NCBI GenBank assembly: GCA_029821735.1
Contig: JALGSU010000003.1
Span: forward strand, 51,163 to 115,162
Source of the DNA: Candidatus Zipacnadia bacterium
GTDB lineage: Bacteria; Armatimonadota; Zipacnadia; Zipacnadales; UBA5352
DNA: 64,000 nucleotides
Direction: 5' to 3'
The notes under the pieces were generated by a model. That model was not told the DNA's origin. It saw nothing but the letters and a program-made list of their open reading frames with translations, and did not search any database. The position numbers and the translations under genes are program-made. Of the stretch, positions 15,613 to 24,604 are shown piece by piece. Each line of letters opens with the position of its first letter. Within the stretch, counting starts at the first letter, position 1.

Positions 15613-17553
15613 TTACTGCCCCAATGCCTCGCTCAAGCTGCCCCCCACGTCCAGATTCAGCCCCGGCGATGCCCACAGATACTTCGGCGACAGCTCCACG
15701 GGCAGTGTGCGCGACAGGATCGCTCGCGCGGACATGTCCTCCGCGAGCCCCAGCGGCAACTCTTCGTCGCGCAGTTGCATGGTGTGCTCCGCACGCGTGA
15801 TGAATCTCATCTCCGCCCGCGATTTCGGGTCATGCCTGTGCAGCGGATTGCCCTGATCCTCAAGCTCCGGTGCGCGCTCGTTGACGTTCTTCGTTGTCTG
15901 CCGGACGCGGCGCGAGGAGATGTGCCTGGCGAACGCCGCCAGATCCTCCCACTCTGCCGCGGGCGAAGTCTCGATTAGCAGCCCGACACGCACGTTGTGC
16001 ACGGGCTTGCGCAACGAATAGTCCTCCTGCCGGCCATACACCTCGAGCACGACCGACCGATCATCGCCCTCACCGATATGTGTCAGGATGCCCGGCTTGG
16101 CCTCAGACCGACCGCCGGGCGCCCCGGTCTCCAGGATCTTCACCCCGAGGAAACTGCTGCCGCGCTGCAGGACGATCGTGCCGCTGCTGCCCACCGCCGC
16201 CGGCTCACCGATCCACTCGACGCCATTCACCAGAACCGTGTCCACCTCGGGGACGCAGCCCAGAACCCCGCGCACGCGCACCTGCTTGCGGTCCGCAACC
16301 CCGACGCCGTCGAATGTGAAACTGCACAGTGCCAGAGAACCGGCCTGCACGCTCTGCACATGGCCCTCAATGTCCGGCGCATAGAAGTAGCTGCCCTGCC
16401 GCCGAGGCAGGTCAAAAGTCATCAACACCGGGATCGACCACCGGCTCACAGGCCCGCTCATCGTCCCCATCGTGGACAAATCGCTCGCCCACGTGCATGA
16501 GCTGGCGACCTCCACCAGAGGGTCCTCGACGCTCGGTATCCGTGTGCGCACCTCGCCTGGTGCCTCTCGCCCGTCGACCAGCGCGACCAGCGCGTCGCCG
16601 AGTTCATACTCTGCGAGCGCGAAATACATCGCCAGCGGAACTGCCTCCGGGAGTCGCTCCAGCGCCGAGGTCAGATCCGCGGCCAGCAACGAGCGTGCCA
16701 CACCGGGGTCGCCGTTGTAGTCGGCCGGGTATGCAGCCAGCACCGGCCCGCCCACCATCCCCGCATTCGCGTCATAGCGGCTGAGCAGATCGCGGTAGCA
16801 CACCTGCAAAGCCATCTCCGCCTCGCCCTTGGCCTCGTCGTCGGCAGCAAACTGCCACGCCCACCGCAGGCCACCGATCCGCAGCGCGTCATACGTCGGA
16901 CTCGGCGCACTGATCAGGCCCGCCCGACTGACCTGCTTCAGCCACGCAGCTATAGTCTCGCGACCGGCCTCGGGACCGCGGGCGTCGCCCGCTGCATCTC
17001 CGAGTGTGCACACCGCTCCCGCGTACATGCCCGCGGCGAACCCGTCCGTGGCGCCTGTCGGGTTGGCGAGCAGACCATCCAGCGCCGCCTGCACGCTGCC
17101 GCCGAGCAGATCGCCGACCACTCCGCCCCCGTCCGACAGCTCGCGCGCCAGGTGTGCCAGCGCTGGCGCCAGGTACAGCGTCGCGTTCGCGCTGTAGACC
17201 GCCCCTGCTCGGCCCGTCCAGCGGAACAGCCCGTACGTCGGCGAGCCCTCGGCCCGGTCCTGCTGCTCAAGCACCGCCGCGATGACTCGCGCCGCCCGCT
17301 CCGGTTGCGCACCCGTCTCCAGCAGCGCCGCCGCATAGTTCAGGCTGGCCTCCGCGACGTTCAGACTCCCCGACACGTCGCGCACCAGACCCGTCGGCTC
17401 ATCGTAGTTGGCCACCGTCACGTCGCCGGCCGCCGTCCGCGAGGCCTCCCCGTAGCTCACCACCAGCCCCGCGATCTCCTCGAGATTCTTGCTGGCACAC
17501 GCGGGCACGACAATTGCCACTGCCAGGACCACGGCTGAGAGTCGACGCAGCAT
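15613..17553 (-). CDS. Large exported protein of unknown function
   Basis: This 646-residue protein starts with a signal peptide (LSAVVLAVAIVVPAC), where VPAC could be a loose lipobox. Roughly residues 25-320 are helical, with repeated Ala-rich helices, Trp/Tyr-rich turns and motifs such as GLFRWTGRAG and YDALRIGGLRWAWQFA; this looks like an alpha/alpha-toroid of the kind seen in glycan-processing enzymes. The remainder is beta-rich. No catalytic motif was recognised, and no family is claimed. It is monocistronic, with ATG 17553 and a GGAGGAG-type site just upstream. Confidence 0.55.
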   Translation of the reverse strand: MLRRLSAVVLAVAIVVPACASKNLEEIAGLVVSYGEASRTAAGDVTVANYDEPTGLVRDVSGSLNVAEASLNYAAALLETGAQPERAARVIAAVLEQQDRAEGSPTYGLFRWTGRAGAVYSANATLYLAPALAHLARELSDGGGVVGDLLGGSVQAALDGLLANPTGATDGFAAGMYAGAVCTLGDAAGDARGPEAGRETIAAWLKQVSRAGLISAPSPTYDALRIGGLRWAWQFAADDEAKGEAEMALQVCYRDLLSRYDANAGMVGGPVLAAYPADYNGDPGVARSLLAADLTSALERLPEAVPLAMYFALAEYELGDALVALVDGREAPGEVRTRIPSVEDPLVEVASSCTWASDLSTMGTMSGPVSRWSIPVLMTFDLPRRQGSYFYAPDIEGHVQSVQAGSLALCSFTFDGVGVADRKQVRVRGVLGCVPEVDTVLVNGVEWIGEPAAVGSSGTIVLQRGSSFLGVKILETGAPGGRSEAKPGILTHIGEGDDRSVVLEVYGRQEDYSLRKPVHNVRVGLLIETSPAAEWEDLAAFARHISSRRVRQTTKNVNERAPELEDQGNPLHRHDPKSRAEMRFITRAEHTMQLRDEELPLGLAEDMSARAILSRTLPVELSPKYLWASPGLNLDVGGSLSEALGQ

Positions 17554-17642
17554 AATTGCGCTCCTCCTTGAGTGAGACGCTCCAAGTCATAGACGCCCCG
17601 AGACCCGTGGGAGTTTCGCCGGCCGGATGCACAAACACAGAA

Positions 17643-17671
17643 GGGCCGCCGAAAGTCTTCTTCGGCGGCCC
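17643..17671 (-). terminator. Terminator of the ribosomal superoperon
   Basis: GGGCCGCCGAA (17643-17653) and TTCGGCGGCCC (17661-17671) form an 11-bp perfect stem with a 7-nt loop, about 60 bp after rpsI. On the minus strand it is followed by a T-rich tract, TTCTGTGTTTG. Confidence 0.8.
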
Positions 17672-17729
17672 GTCATGTCCCTTTGCCCGGCTAGAGCGTG
17701 GCCCACATGCGCGGACCAGCGTGGTGAGT

Positions 17730-18122
17730 CTAGCGCTTCGAGAACTGCTTGCCACGCCGCGCCTTCCGGAAGCCAGCATGCTTCCGCTCTTTGACGCGCG
17801 GGTCACGTGTCAGCAGACCGGCGGGCCCCAGCAGACCGCGCAGCGTTTCGTCCATATCGACGAACGCCTTCGCGATCCCGTGCCGCACCGCGCCTGCCTG
17901 GCCGGCGAGACCGCCGCCCTTGACCTTGCAGATCACGTCATACTCCCCAACGTTGTCGGTCACCTTCATCGGCTGATTGACCATAACATTGAGCGTATCG
18001 CGCTTGAGGTAGTCACGCGCCGTCTGATCGTTGATGGTTATCTCGCCCGTCCCGGGCTGCAACCATACCTTCGCCACGGCGTCCTTGCGCTTGCCAGTTC
18101 CGTATCCGACGTAGTTCGCCAA
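17730..18122 (-). CDS. rpsI: 30S ribosomal protein S9
   Basis: This 130-residue protein has GYGTGKRKDAVAKVWL at its start, GGGLAGQAGAVRHGIAKA in the middle and the C-terminal KHAGFRKARRGKQFSKR, whose end reaches the P site in the 30S head. TTG 18122 is chosen: AGGAGG lies about 8 bp upstream and the product begins at the usual S9 N-terminus. It follows rplM, the usual partner, and is the last gene of the unit. Confidence 0.97.
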   Translation of the reverse strand: MANYVGYGTGKRKDAVAKVWLQPGTGEITINDQTARDYLKRDTLNVMVNQPMKVTDNVGEYDVICKVKGGGLAGQAGAVRHGIAKAFVDMDETLRGLLGPAGLLTRDPRVKERKHAGFRKARRGKQFSKR

Positions 18123-18170
18123 CCTGATTTCCTCCTCATGACAGTTGCGGGGCAATCTGCCCTGTGCGGC

Positions 18171-18608
18171 TTAGTCCTCTGGCAGGGGCTCCGGCTGCTG
18201 GGCTCCGTGCTCATGGTCCGAACCCACGTAGACCTTCAGCTTACGCAGCATCTGACGCCCCAGCGTGTTGTGCGGCAGCATGCCCTTAACTGCACGCCGA
18301 ATGACCTTATCGGGCTCCTTCTGCAGGAGAGCCCCGTAGGTGGTGGCCTTCAAGCTGCCAGGATAACCGGTGTGCCGGTAGTGAATCTTCTTCTCAGCCT
18401 TGTCGCCCGTCAACCGCACGCGACCCGCGTCGGTGACGATCACGAAATCGCCGCAGTCAACATGCGGAGTGAAGCAGGCCTTGTGCTTGCCGCGCAGAAT
18501 CGCCGCGATCTGCGCAGCCAGACGCCCGAGCACCTTCCGCCGCGCGCTCACCACGTACCACTTGCGCTCCACTGCTTCGTCGTTTATCGAGTGAGTTATC
18601 GGATCCAT
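18171..18608 (-). CDS. rplM: 50S ribosomal protein L13
   Basis: This 145-residue protein has ERKWYVVSARRKVLGRLAAQIA at the N-terminus, the conserved VIVTDAGRVRLTGDKAEKK, and GMLPHNTLGRQMLRKLKVY. L13 binds 23S rRNA early in 50S assembly. A His/Gln/Pro/Glu-rich tail of about 15 residues is weakly conserved. The gene lies between truA and rpsI. Confidence 0.97.
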   Translation of the reverse strand: MDPITHSINDEAVERKWYVVSARRKVLGRLAAQIAAILRGKHKACFTPHVDCGDFVIVTDAGRVRLTGDKAEKKIHYRHTGYPGSLKATTYGALLQKEPDKVIRRAVKGMLPHNTLGRQMLRKLKVYVGSDHEHGAQQPEPLPED

Positions 18609-18663
18609 CAGGTACTTCCTCCTGAGCGCCCGGCGGCGACCGCCGCCGTAACTGCGTCTATCT

Positions 18664-19398
18664 TCAGTACGTTATTCTCACCAACGATAGTCCCTGCGGC
18701 GGCGCTGTCCGGCCGGCCTGCCTGCGGTCACATCCAGCCAGGATCCACGAGACCTCCTCCACCGAGAGCCTCCCCGAACCCACCTGCACCAGCGTGCCCA
18801 CTATGATCCTGACCATCAGATACAGGAACCCATTACCCTCGGCTCGGATCTCCACCACTTCGCCGTCCCGCAGCACGTCCAGACGCGTCAGCTTGCGGAC
18901 CGTCGTCTTCACCGAACTGCCCGACCCGCAGAAAGCCGCGAAATCGTGCTCCCCCACCAGCGTGTCCGCTGCCGCCTGCATTCGGTCCTCATCCAGCGGC
19001 TGTCGCACGTGCCAAGCATACCGGTTGATGAACGGCGACGGTAACTGCCGGTTCAGGATCCGGTACGAGTACAGCTTCACCTTCGCGTCCCGCCGTGCGT
19101 TGAAACTGGTCGGCACTTCCTGGACACTAACCACCTTGACGTCGGCGGCAAGTGCGTTATTCAGAGCCTTGACCAGATTCTCAATCGGGATCGGGCCGGA
19201 CGTCTCCAGCGTCAGGGCCTGCCCGAAAGCATGGACTCCTGCGTCGGTACGCCCCGCGCCAGCAACTCGGACGCTCTCGCCCAGCACCCGCCCCGCCGCC
19301 TCCTCGAACTCCCCCTGCACCGTGCGCAGTCCCGGCTGAAACTGGAAGCCGTGGAAGTTCGTGCCATCGTATTGCACGACGATCAGGATCTTCCGCAT
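18664..19398 (-). CDS. truA: tRNA pseudouridine(38-40) synthase TruA
   Basis: This 244-residue enzyme isomerises uridines 38-40 in the tRNA anticodon stem. The catalytic aspartate lies in GAGRTDAGVHAFGQ; VVQYDGTNFHGFQFQP and FLYLMVRIIVG are also family motifs. It sits between rplQ and rplM, a common arrangement. Confidence 0.96.
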   Translation of the reverse strand: MRKILIVVQYDGTNFHGFQFQPGLRTVQGEFEEAAGRVLGESVRVAGAGRTDAGVHAFGQALTLETSGPIPIENLVKALNNALAADVKVVSVQEVPTSFNARRDAKVKLYSYRILNRQLPSPFINRYAWHVRQPLDEDRMQAAADTLVGEHDFAAFCGSGSSVKTTVRKLTRLDVLRDGEVVEIRAEGNGFLYLMVRIIVGTLVQVGSGRLSVEEVSWILAGCDRRQAGRTAPPQGLSLVRITY

Positions 19399-19419
19399 CC
19401 GTCCCGCCGCTCTCGTCTG

Positions 19420-19773
19420 CTACTCGACCAGCTCAAGAATGGCCATCTGGGCGGCGTCGCCTGCCCGCAGACCAGCCTTGATTACGCGCGTATACCCGCC
19501 GTTGCGTTCGGCGAAGCGCGGGCCGAGCTCGTCAAACATGTACTTCACGAGCACCTTGTCCCGCACCTTGCGCAGAACCTGCCGACGGGCGGTGAGGTCC
19601 CCGCGCTTGGCCAGCGTGATGAGCTTCTCAGCCATCCGCTGACTCTCCTTGGCCTTTTGCAGAGTTGTGCGAATCCGGCTGTGCCGGAACAGCGAATCCA
19701 CTTGGCTGCGCATCAGTGCGATGCGCTGGTCGGTGGCGCGACCGAGTTTTCTGTGGTCCTTGCGATGTCGCAT
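19420..19773 (-). CDS. rplQ: 50S ribosomal protein L17
   Basis: This 117-residue protein opens with [20 protein letters not shown] and contains [19 protein letters not shown] sequence ([15 protein letters not shown]), [10 protein letters not shown] and GGYTRVIK. The length is normal. L17 lies near the exit tunnel. It follows rpoA as in most bacteria. Confidence 0.97.
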   Translation of the reverse strand: MRHRKDHRKLGRATDQRIALMRSQVDSLFRHSRIRTTLQKAKESQRMAEKLITLAKRGDLTARRQVLRKVRDKVLVKYMFDELGPRFAERNGGYTRVIKAGLRAGDAAQMAILELVE

Positions 19774-19821
19774 CTTCAGTGCCCCTCAATGGCTCGGCAT
19801 TGGCCCTCCGTGGCCGGCGGC

Positions 19822-20808
19822 CTAGCCGTCTTCTTCTTCAATGAGTTCCTTCTCCGAGCCCACGGGCTCGCGCAGTGCCAGGTCGAACTGGGCCAGCTTC
19901 GCGATGACTTCTTCCAGCGAGCGCTTGCCGAAGTTCCGGATGGCAAGCAGGTCCTCCTCGGTATAGGGAAGCAGCTCCCCGACCGCGTTGATGCTTTCCT
20001 TCTTCAGGCAGTTGAAGGTGCGAACCGAGAACTCCATCTCCTCGATCGGGTAGGAGAGGACCTTGTTGCGGACCTCTTCCTCCTCCACCTCTTCTTCTAC
20101 CTCTTCCTCAGCCATCTCGATGTCGCCGAAGATCCGGATGTAATGGCTCAGCACCTCTGCGCCCTGCCTGATCCCCTCGTCGGGCGCCAGCGTCCCGTCA
20201 CCCCACACCTCCAGCAGGAGACGGTCAAGGTTCGTCCGGTAGCCCAAACGCGTCGGCTCAACCCGGTACGTGCAACGGGCGATCGGTGAGAACAACGCGT
20301 CCAGGGCGATCACGTCATTGCCCTGCTTCTCGCGCCCCGGCTCTTCCACTGGGTGGTAGCCGGTCCCGAACTGCACCCACAGGTCCGCGGTCAGGCTTGC
20401 GTCCGCCTTCGTCAGATCCGCAATGTGCACCTCGGGATTATTGATCTCCACACCGGGCGGGCAGATAACGTCCGCGCCGGTGATCTCACCCTTGCCCTGG
20501 GCCTCGATCCGGCAGATCTGAGGCTCATCGCCCGCGATCTCCGGGTCATAATTAATGGCCAGTTCCTTGATGTTCAGACACAACTCACTGGCGTCCTCGT
20601 AGACGCCCTCGATGGTCGTGAAAGCGTGAGGCACCCCGTCGATACGTACGTCAGTAACGGCGGCCCCCGGAACATGGGCCAGAAGGACCCTCCGGAAAGC
20701 GTTACCGAGCGTCTGCCCGAAGCCTCGCTCCAGCGGTTCGATTGTAAACTTGCCGTACCTGTCCGACAACTCCAACGCTACCATTGTCGGGGAGACGTCA
20801 TCTATCAT
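19822..20808 (-). CDS. rpoA: DNA-directed RNA polymerase subunit alpha
   Basis: This 328-residue protein has an N-terminal assembly domain (FTIEPLERGFGQTLGNAFRRVLL, and VEPTRLGYRTNLDRLLLEVWGDG) and a C-terminal domain (SVRTFNCLKKESINAVGELL, then AIRNFGKRSLEEV) for UP-element and activator contact. The linker, near residue 235, is unusually acidic, with repeated EEEVEEE. It dimerises and binds beta and beta-prime encoded at 41335-49863. Confidence 0.97.
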   Translation of the reverse strand: MIDDVSPTMVALELSDRYGKFTIEPLERGFGQTLGNAFRRVLLAHVPGAAVTDVRIDGVPHAFTTIEGVYEDASELCLNIKELAINYDPEIAGDEPQICRIEAQGKGEITGADVICPPGVEINNPEVHIADLTKADASLTADLWVQFGTGYHPVEEPGREKQGNDVIALDALFSPIARCTYRVEPTRLGYRTNLDRLLLEVWGDGTLAPDEGIRQGAEVLSHYIRIFGDIEMAEEEVEEEVEEEEVRNKVLSYPIEEMEFSVRTFNCLKKESINAVGELLPYTEEDLLAIRNFGKRSLEEVIAKLAQFDLALREPVGSEKELIEEEDG

Positions 20809-20854
20809 GGCTCACTCTCCCTCCACGACCTACACTGCCCGGGCATCAAAGACG

Positions 20855-21484
20855 TCAGCGCGCATAGAACTCGATGACCTGCTGCTCGTCGATATCCAGG
20901 TTGATGTCCTCGGGCTCAGGCAGCCGCGCCACCGTCACGCGCCGTGCGTCCCCGTCCACCTCGAGCCAGCCTGGCGGCTGAACTCCGCGGCCCTGTGACC
21001 CAACGATCGCCTGGTGATCACGGCTATTGGTGCGCGCCTCGATGACGTCGCCCTCGCGGACGATCATCGACGGGACGTTGCACACCCGGCCATTCACGTT
21101 GAAGTGTCTGTGCCGGACCAGCTGGCGCGCCTGCGCCTGGCTGCATGCCATGCCCGCGCGCCGGACAACAGTGTCCAGCCGCCGCTCGAGAATCTGCAGC
21201 AGAATAAAGCCGCTCACGCCCGGCGCACCCAGGGCCTTCGCAACGTAGCCCCGGAACTGCCGCTCCAACACGCCGTAAGTGGTTCGCAGCTTCTGCTTCT
21301 CGCGCAGCTGCATGGCATAGTCACTCGGCCGTCGCCCGCGCCTGGTCCCACTGCCATGCATCCCGGGCTTGTACGCCTTCTTGTCGAAGGCACACTTCGG
21401 CCCGTTGCAGCGATCACCTTTGAGATACAGCTTCTGTCCCTCGCGGCGACAGAGCCGACATACTGCTCCAGTATAACGCGCCAT
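20855..21484 (-). CDS. rpsD: 30S ribosomal protein S4, zinc-binding type
   Basis: This 209-residue protein starts with a four-cysteine zinc motif (CRLC ... CNGPKC) and carries the S4 RNA-binding domain, with LERRLDTVVRRAGMACSQAQARQLVRHRHFNVNG. It nucleates the 30S body. The gene is between rpsK and rpoA, the usual alpha-operon order. Confidence 0.97.
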   Translation of the reverse strand: MARYTGAVCRLCRREGQKLYLKGDRCNGPKCAFDKKAYKPGMHGSGTRRGRRPSDYAMQLREKQKLRTTYGVLERQFRGYVAKALGAPGVSGFILLQILERRLDTVVRRAGMACSQAQARQLVRHRHFNVNGRVCNVPSMIVREGDVIEARTNSRDHQAIVGSQGRGVQPPGWLEVDGDARRVTVARLPEPEDINLDIDEQQVIEFYAR

Positions 21485-21540
21485 TTGAACTCCTCACCTC
21501 CGCAGGTCGCAGCGCCAAAACATCGCGCCGCTGCCCTGCT

Positions 21541-22137
21541 TTACATGCGTCGCCTCTTCTTCGGGCGGCAGCCGTTATGCGGTGTGGGTGTGACGTCCTT
21601 GATCTCGGCCACATCGACCCCGACTCCCTGCAACGTCCGCAGAGCCGTCTCGCGGGCCGAACCGGGACCCTTGCAGTACGCGTCGACGCGGTTGATACCA
21701 GCGTCCAACGCCTTGCGGCCAACACTGTCGGCCGCTAGCTGCGCCGCGAAGGGCGTGCCCTTCTTGGTGCCGACGAAGCCTATGCTGCCACCACTTGCCC
21801 ACGCGATAACGTTGCCGCGCTGATCGGTGATGCTGATAATGATATTGTTGAAGGTGGACTTGATGTACACCCTCGCCGGCGCGGGACCGGAACTCGGCCG
21901 TCTGCCCCTGCCACCGTCACGGTCGCCGCCACGTCGCGGCGGGCCGGGACGTCGTGCAGGTGGTGCCGACGGTGCTGCCGGTGCCGACGGTGCCGGCGGT
22001 GCCGCGGCGCCCTCTGGCGCAGCCGCTGCCTCCGGTGCCCCTGCTGCCGCCTCAGGTGCCGGAGCAGCCGGCTCGATCACCTCGGCCTCGCCAGCGGGTT
22101 TCTCCTCCGCCGCAGCCGCATCACGTTCGTCTGCCAT
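21541..22137 (-). CDS. rpsK: 30S ribosomal protein S11 with an Ala/Pro-rich N-terminal extension
   Basis: Residues from about 88 to 198 are a normal S11 core ([40 protein letters not shown], the C-terminal [16 protein letters not shown]). It is preceded by about 85 residues of Ala-, Pro- and Glu-rich sequence, turning Arg/Gly-rich before the core. The extension begins [20 protein letters not shown] and is in frame with a good ribosome site, so it is probably translated. Many S11 proteins have only a short basic tail here; a function is not known. Confidence 0.95.
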   Translation of the reverse strand: MADERDAAAAEEKPAGEAEVIEPAAPAPEAAAGAPEAAAAPEGAAAPPAPSAPAAPSAPPARRPGPPRRGGDRDGGRGRRPSSGPAPARVYIKSTFNNIIISITDQRGNVIAWASGGSIGFVGTKKGTPFAAQLAADSVGRKALDAGINRVDAYCKGPGSARETALRTLQGVGVDVAEIKDVTPTPHNGCRPKKRRRM

Positions 22138-22191
22138 ACCAGTGCCTCCTATGCTCTACGCCTCAAGGGACGTCTCGCGCCCCCGGGTCCT

Positions 22192-22575
22192 TTAGGTCTT
22201 CGCTGCTGCCTTCTTCTTACCAGCAACAGTCTTGCGTCGTCCCTTGCGCGTGCGCGCGTTCGTCCGGGTGCGCTGGCCCCGTACGGGCAGACCACGGCGA
22301 TGCCGCAGCCCACGATACGTCCCAATCTCCACCAGGCGCTGAATATTCGAGACCACTTCTCGGCGCCGGTCGCCCTCGATCACGTAATCGCGCTCGATGA
22401 TCTCTCGCAGCCGAGATGCCTCATCCTCGGTCACGTCACGCATCCGGGTCATTTCGTCTATGCCGGCCTCGGCGACGATCTTCTGAGCGCTCGACGCGCC
22501 AATCCCGTAGATATACGTCAGCGCTATCTGAACTCGCTTATTGGCTGGCAGGTCTACTCCAGCAATTCTGGGCAA
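22192..22575 (-). CDS. rpsM: 30S ribosomal protein S13
   Basis: This 127-residue protein has [32 protein letters not shown] and the C-terminal [24 protein letters not shown], which contacts tRNA and 23S rRNA bridges. It lies between rpmJ and rpsK. Confidence 0.97.
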   Translation of the reverse strand: MPRIAGVDLPANKRVQIALTYIYGIGASSAQKIVAEAGIDEMTRMRDVTEDEASRLREIIERDYVIEGDRRREVVSNIQRLVEIGTYRGLRHRRGLPVRGQRTRTNARTRKGRRKTVAGKKKAAAKT

Positions 22576-22611
22576 TGTCGCTCCTCCTTATCCTTCGGCA
22601 CTAGCGTCGAA

Positions 22612-22725
22612 TTAGCCCTGACGCTGCTTGTGCCGCGGATTTGAGCAAACCACGCGCACAACACCCTTGCGCCTGATAATCTTGCACTTGTCGCAACGCT
22701 TCTTCACGGACGCTTGGACTTTCAT
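22612..22725 (-). CDS. rpmJ: 50S ribosomal protein L36, zinc type
   Basis: This 37-residue protein reads [20 protein letters not shown] and continues [16 protein letters not shown]. The Cys-x2-Cys, third Cys and His form the zinc ribbon. It lies between infA and rpsM, its normal place, and was found by direct reading because of its size. Confidence 0.95.
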   Translation of the reverse strand: MKVQASVKKRCDKCKIIRRKGVVRVVCSNPRHKQRQG

Positions 22726-22790
22726 CGTCACTCACTCGCCCCGCCAGGCGCGCACGCCGCCCGACGTAATCTCGTTGCTCCTGCTAAATG

Positions 22791-23078
22791 CTACTTGTGC
22801 AACCAAACTATTCGGCCCCGTGACAGATCGTAGGGCGTTATTTCTATGGTCACCGAGTCCCCCGGCATGATCCGAATATACCTCATCCGAATCTTACCGC
22901 ATACGTGCGCCAGAAGCTCGTGCCCATTCTCCAGCCGGACCTTGAACACCGCGTCCGGAAGCTTCTCCACCACCGTTGCCAACACCCGAATCATCTTCGG
23001 CTCTTGCTTGCCAGTGGCCTGCTCTTCCGGCTTCGCGCGCCGTTTCCGACCTCGTTTGCCATTCTGCTTGTTCGCCAT
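22791..23078 (-). CDS. infA: Translation initiation factor IF-1 with a basic N-terminal extension
   Basis: Residues from about 29 to 95 are IF-1 (OB fold): [43 protein letters not shown] and PYDLSRGRI. The usual protein is about 72 residues. Here about 25 extra Lys/Arg/Glu-rich residues precede it ([20 protein letters not shown]). An internal ATG (MIRVLATVV) would give a shorter form, so the extension is probable but not certain. IF-1 blocks the A site during initiation. Confidence 0.93.
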   Translation of the reverse strand: MANKQNGKRGRKRRAKPEEQATGKQEPKMIRVLATVVEKLPDAVFKVRLENGHELLAHVCGKIRMRYIRIMPGDSVTIEITPYDLSRGRIVWLHK

Positions 23079-23121
23079 GAAGCTATCCGTACCTCACTCG
23101 CTGTGCTCTGGCAACTCTCGC

Positions 23122-23910
23122 TCACGGCTCAGTGAGTATCCAGTGGCCCTCATCCGTAACTGCCACTGTATGCTCGAAGTGAGCCGAGAGGCTTCCGTCC
23201 GCCGTGCGCACCGTCCATCCGTCTGAGTCTTGATAGACGTCCGCACTTCCCGCATTGATCATTGGCTCGATCGCCAGCGCCATCCCCGACTCCAGCTTCA
23301 GGCCATAGACCGCTCGGTTGCCCTTTTCGACAAAGTTCGGTATCTGCGGCGGCTCGTGTATCGACGAGCCAATCCCGTGCCCCACCAGCGCCCTCACCAC
23401 ACCAAAGCCCGCCGCCTCCGCATGCTCCTGCACCGCCCGCGCGATGTCCCGGATCGTCGCCCCCGGCCTGACCTGCTCGATACCCAGGTCGCGCGCCTCA
23501 CGCGTTACGTCCAGCAGCCGCTGCGCCTCCGCATCAATCTCGCCCACACCAACCGTGAAGGCCGCATCCCCATGGTATCCCTCGAAGCACACACCCAAGT
23601 CCACTCCGAAGATGTCTCCCTCGGCCAGGAGCTCGTCCTCCCGCGGAATTCCGTGCACAACCACGTCGTTCACTTGCGCACAGATCGTCGCCGGATACCC
23701 GTTGTAGCCCTTGAACGAGGGCGTAGCGCCCGCCTCACGGATCGTCTCTTCAGCCACCTGATCCAGAAATAGCGTATTGGCGCCCGGTTGCGCGAGCTCT
23801 CGCAGGCGCTGCTGGGTCTGCGCCAGAATCCGGCCTGCGTGTCGCATCGTGTCCAACTCGGCCCGTGTCTTTACTAAGGTTCGCTCGCCTCGAATGAACG
23901 CCTTGCCCAT
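23122..23910 (-). CDS. map: Type I methionine aminopeptidase
   Basis: This 262-residue enzyme removes N-terminal methionine from new proteins. Metal ligands fit: D in GVDLGV, D in GYHGDAAFTV, H in GHGIGSSIHEPPQIP, E in AIEPMI and E in HFEHTVAVT. Length is typical. The order adk-map-infA is conserved in many bacteria. Confidence 0.97.
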   Translation of the reverse strand: MGKAFIRGERTLVKTRAELDTMRHAGRILAQTQQRLRELAQPGANTLFLDQVAEETIREAGATPSFKGYNGYPATICAQVNDVVVHGIPREDELLAEGDIFGVDLGVCFEGYHGDAAFTVGVGEIDAEAQRLLDVTREARDLGIEQVRPGATIRDIARAVQEHAEAAGFGVVRALVGHGIGSSIHEPPQIPNFVEKGNRAVYGLKLESGMALAIEPMINAGSADVYQDSDGWTVRTADGSLSAHFEHTVAVTDEGHWILTEP

Positions 23911-23927
23911 GCCGCCCGCTCCCCGTC

Positions 23928-24587
23928 TCAGGCGATCGCGGCCTGGTGTACGGCCTCGGCGATGTCGTCAGGCTTGCCCTCGCCGGGAACGTCCGCCAGC
24001 ACACCACGGTCTGTGTAGTATTGTATGAGAGGCTCGGTCTGCGCCGCATAGGCTCGCAGCCGTTCCGTAATCGCTTCAGCCGCATCATCGCTGCGCTGGT
24101 AGAGAGCACCATCGCAGTCCGGGTTCGGGCACGGGTCGCCAACTTCACCATCGTCGGCCGTGTAGATCCCGCCGCACTCCTTGCACATCCGCCGCGAACT
24201 CAGCCGCCGAACGATCTCCTCTTCGGCCACCGCCAGGTTGATCACCAGCAGTGCCTGCCGACCCACTTCGTCCATCGCGGCGCCAAGTGCCTCGGCCTGA
24301 GGTACCGTGCGCGGGAAACCGTCCAGCACAAAACCGTCAGCGCAGTCCTCACGCGCAACCCGCTCGCGGGCGATGGCAATGACCAGCTCGTCCGGAACCA
24401 GCTCGCCAGCGTCCATGTAGCCCTTGGCCTCGCGGCCGAGTTCACTGTCGTCAGCCACCGCTTCCCGTAGAATATCTCCCGTCGAGATATGCGGGACGCC
24501 GATCGCCTCGCTCAGCCGGACGGCCTGCGTGCCCTTGCCTGCTCCGGGGGGGCCCAGCATGACCAGGTTGTATTCTCGGTCTGCCAT
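23928..24587 (-). CDS. adk: Adenylate kinase with zinc-binding LID
   Basis: This 219-residue kinase interconverts ATP, AMP and ADP. It has the P-loop GPPGAGKGTQA, VLDGFPRTVPQA, and a LID with four cysteines (MCKECGG and CPNPDC), the zinc form seen in Gram-positive and deep lineages. It lies between secY and map, an arrangement common outside Proteobacteria. Confidence 0.97.
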   Translation of the reverse strand: MADREYNLVMLGPPGAGKGTQAVRLSEAIGVPHISTGDILREAVADDSELGREAKGYMDAGELVPDELVIAIARERVAREDCADGFVLDGFPRTVPQAEALGAAMDEVGRQALLVINLAVAEEEIVRRLSSRRMCKECGGIYTADDGEVGDPCPNPDCDGALYQRSDDAAEAITERLRAYAAQTEPLIQYYTDRGVLADVPGEGKPDDIAEAVHQAAIA

Positions 24588-24604
24588 CTGTATTGCTGTC
24601 CCCT

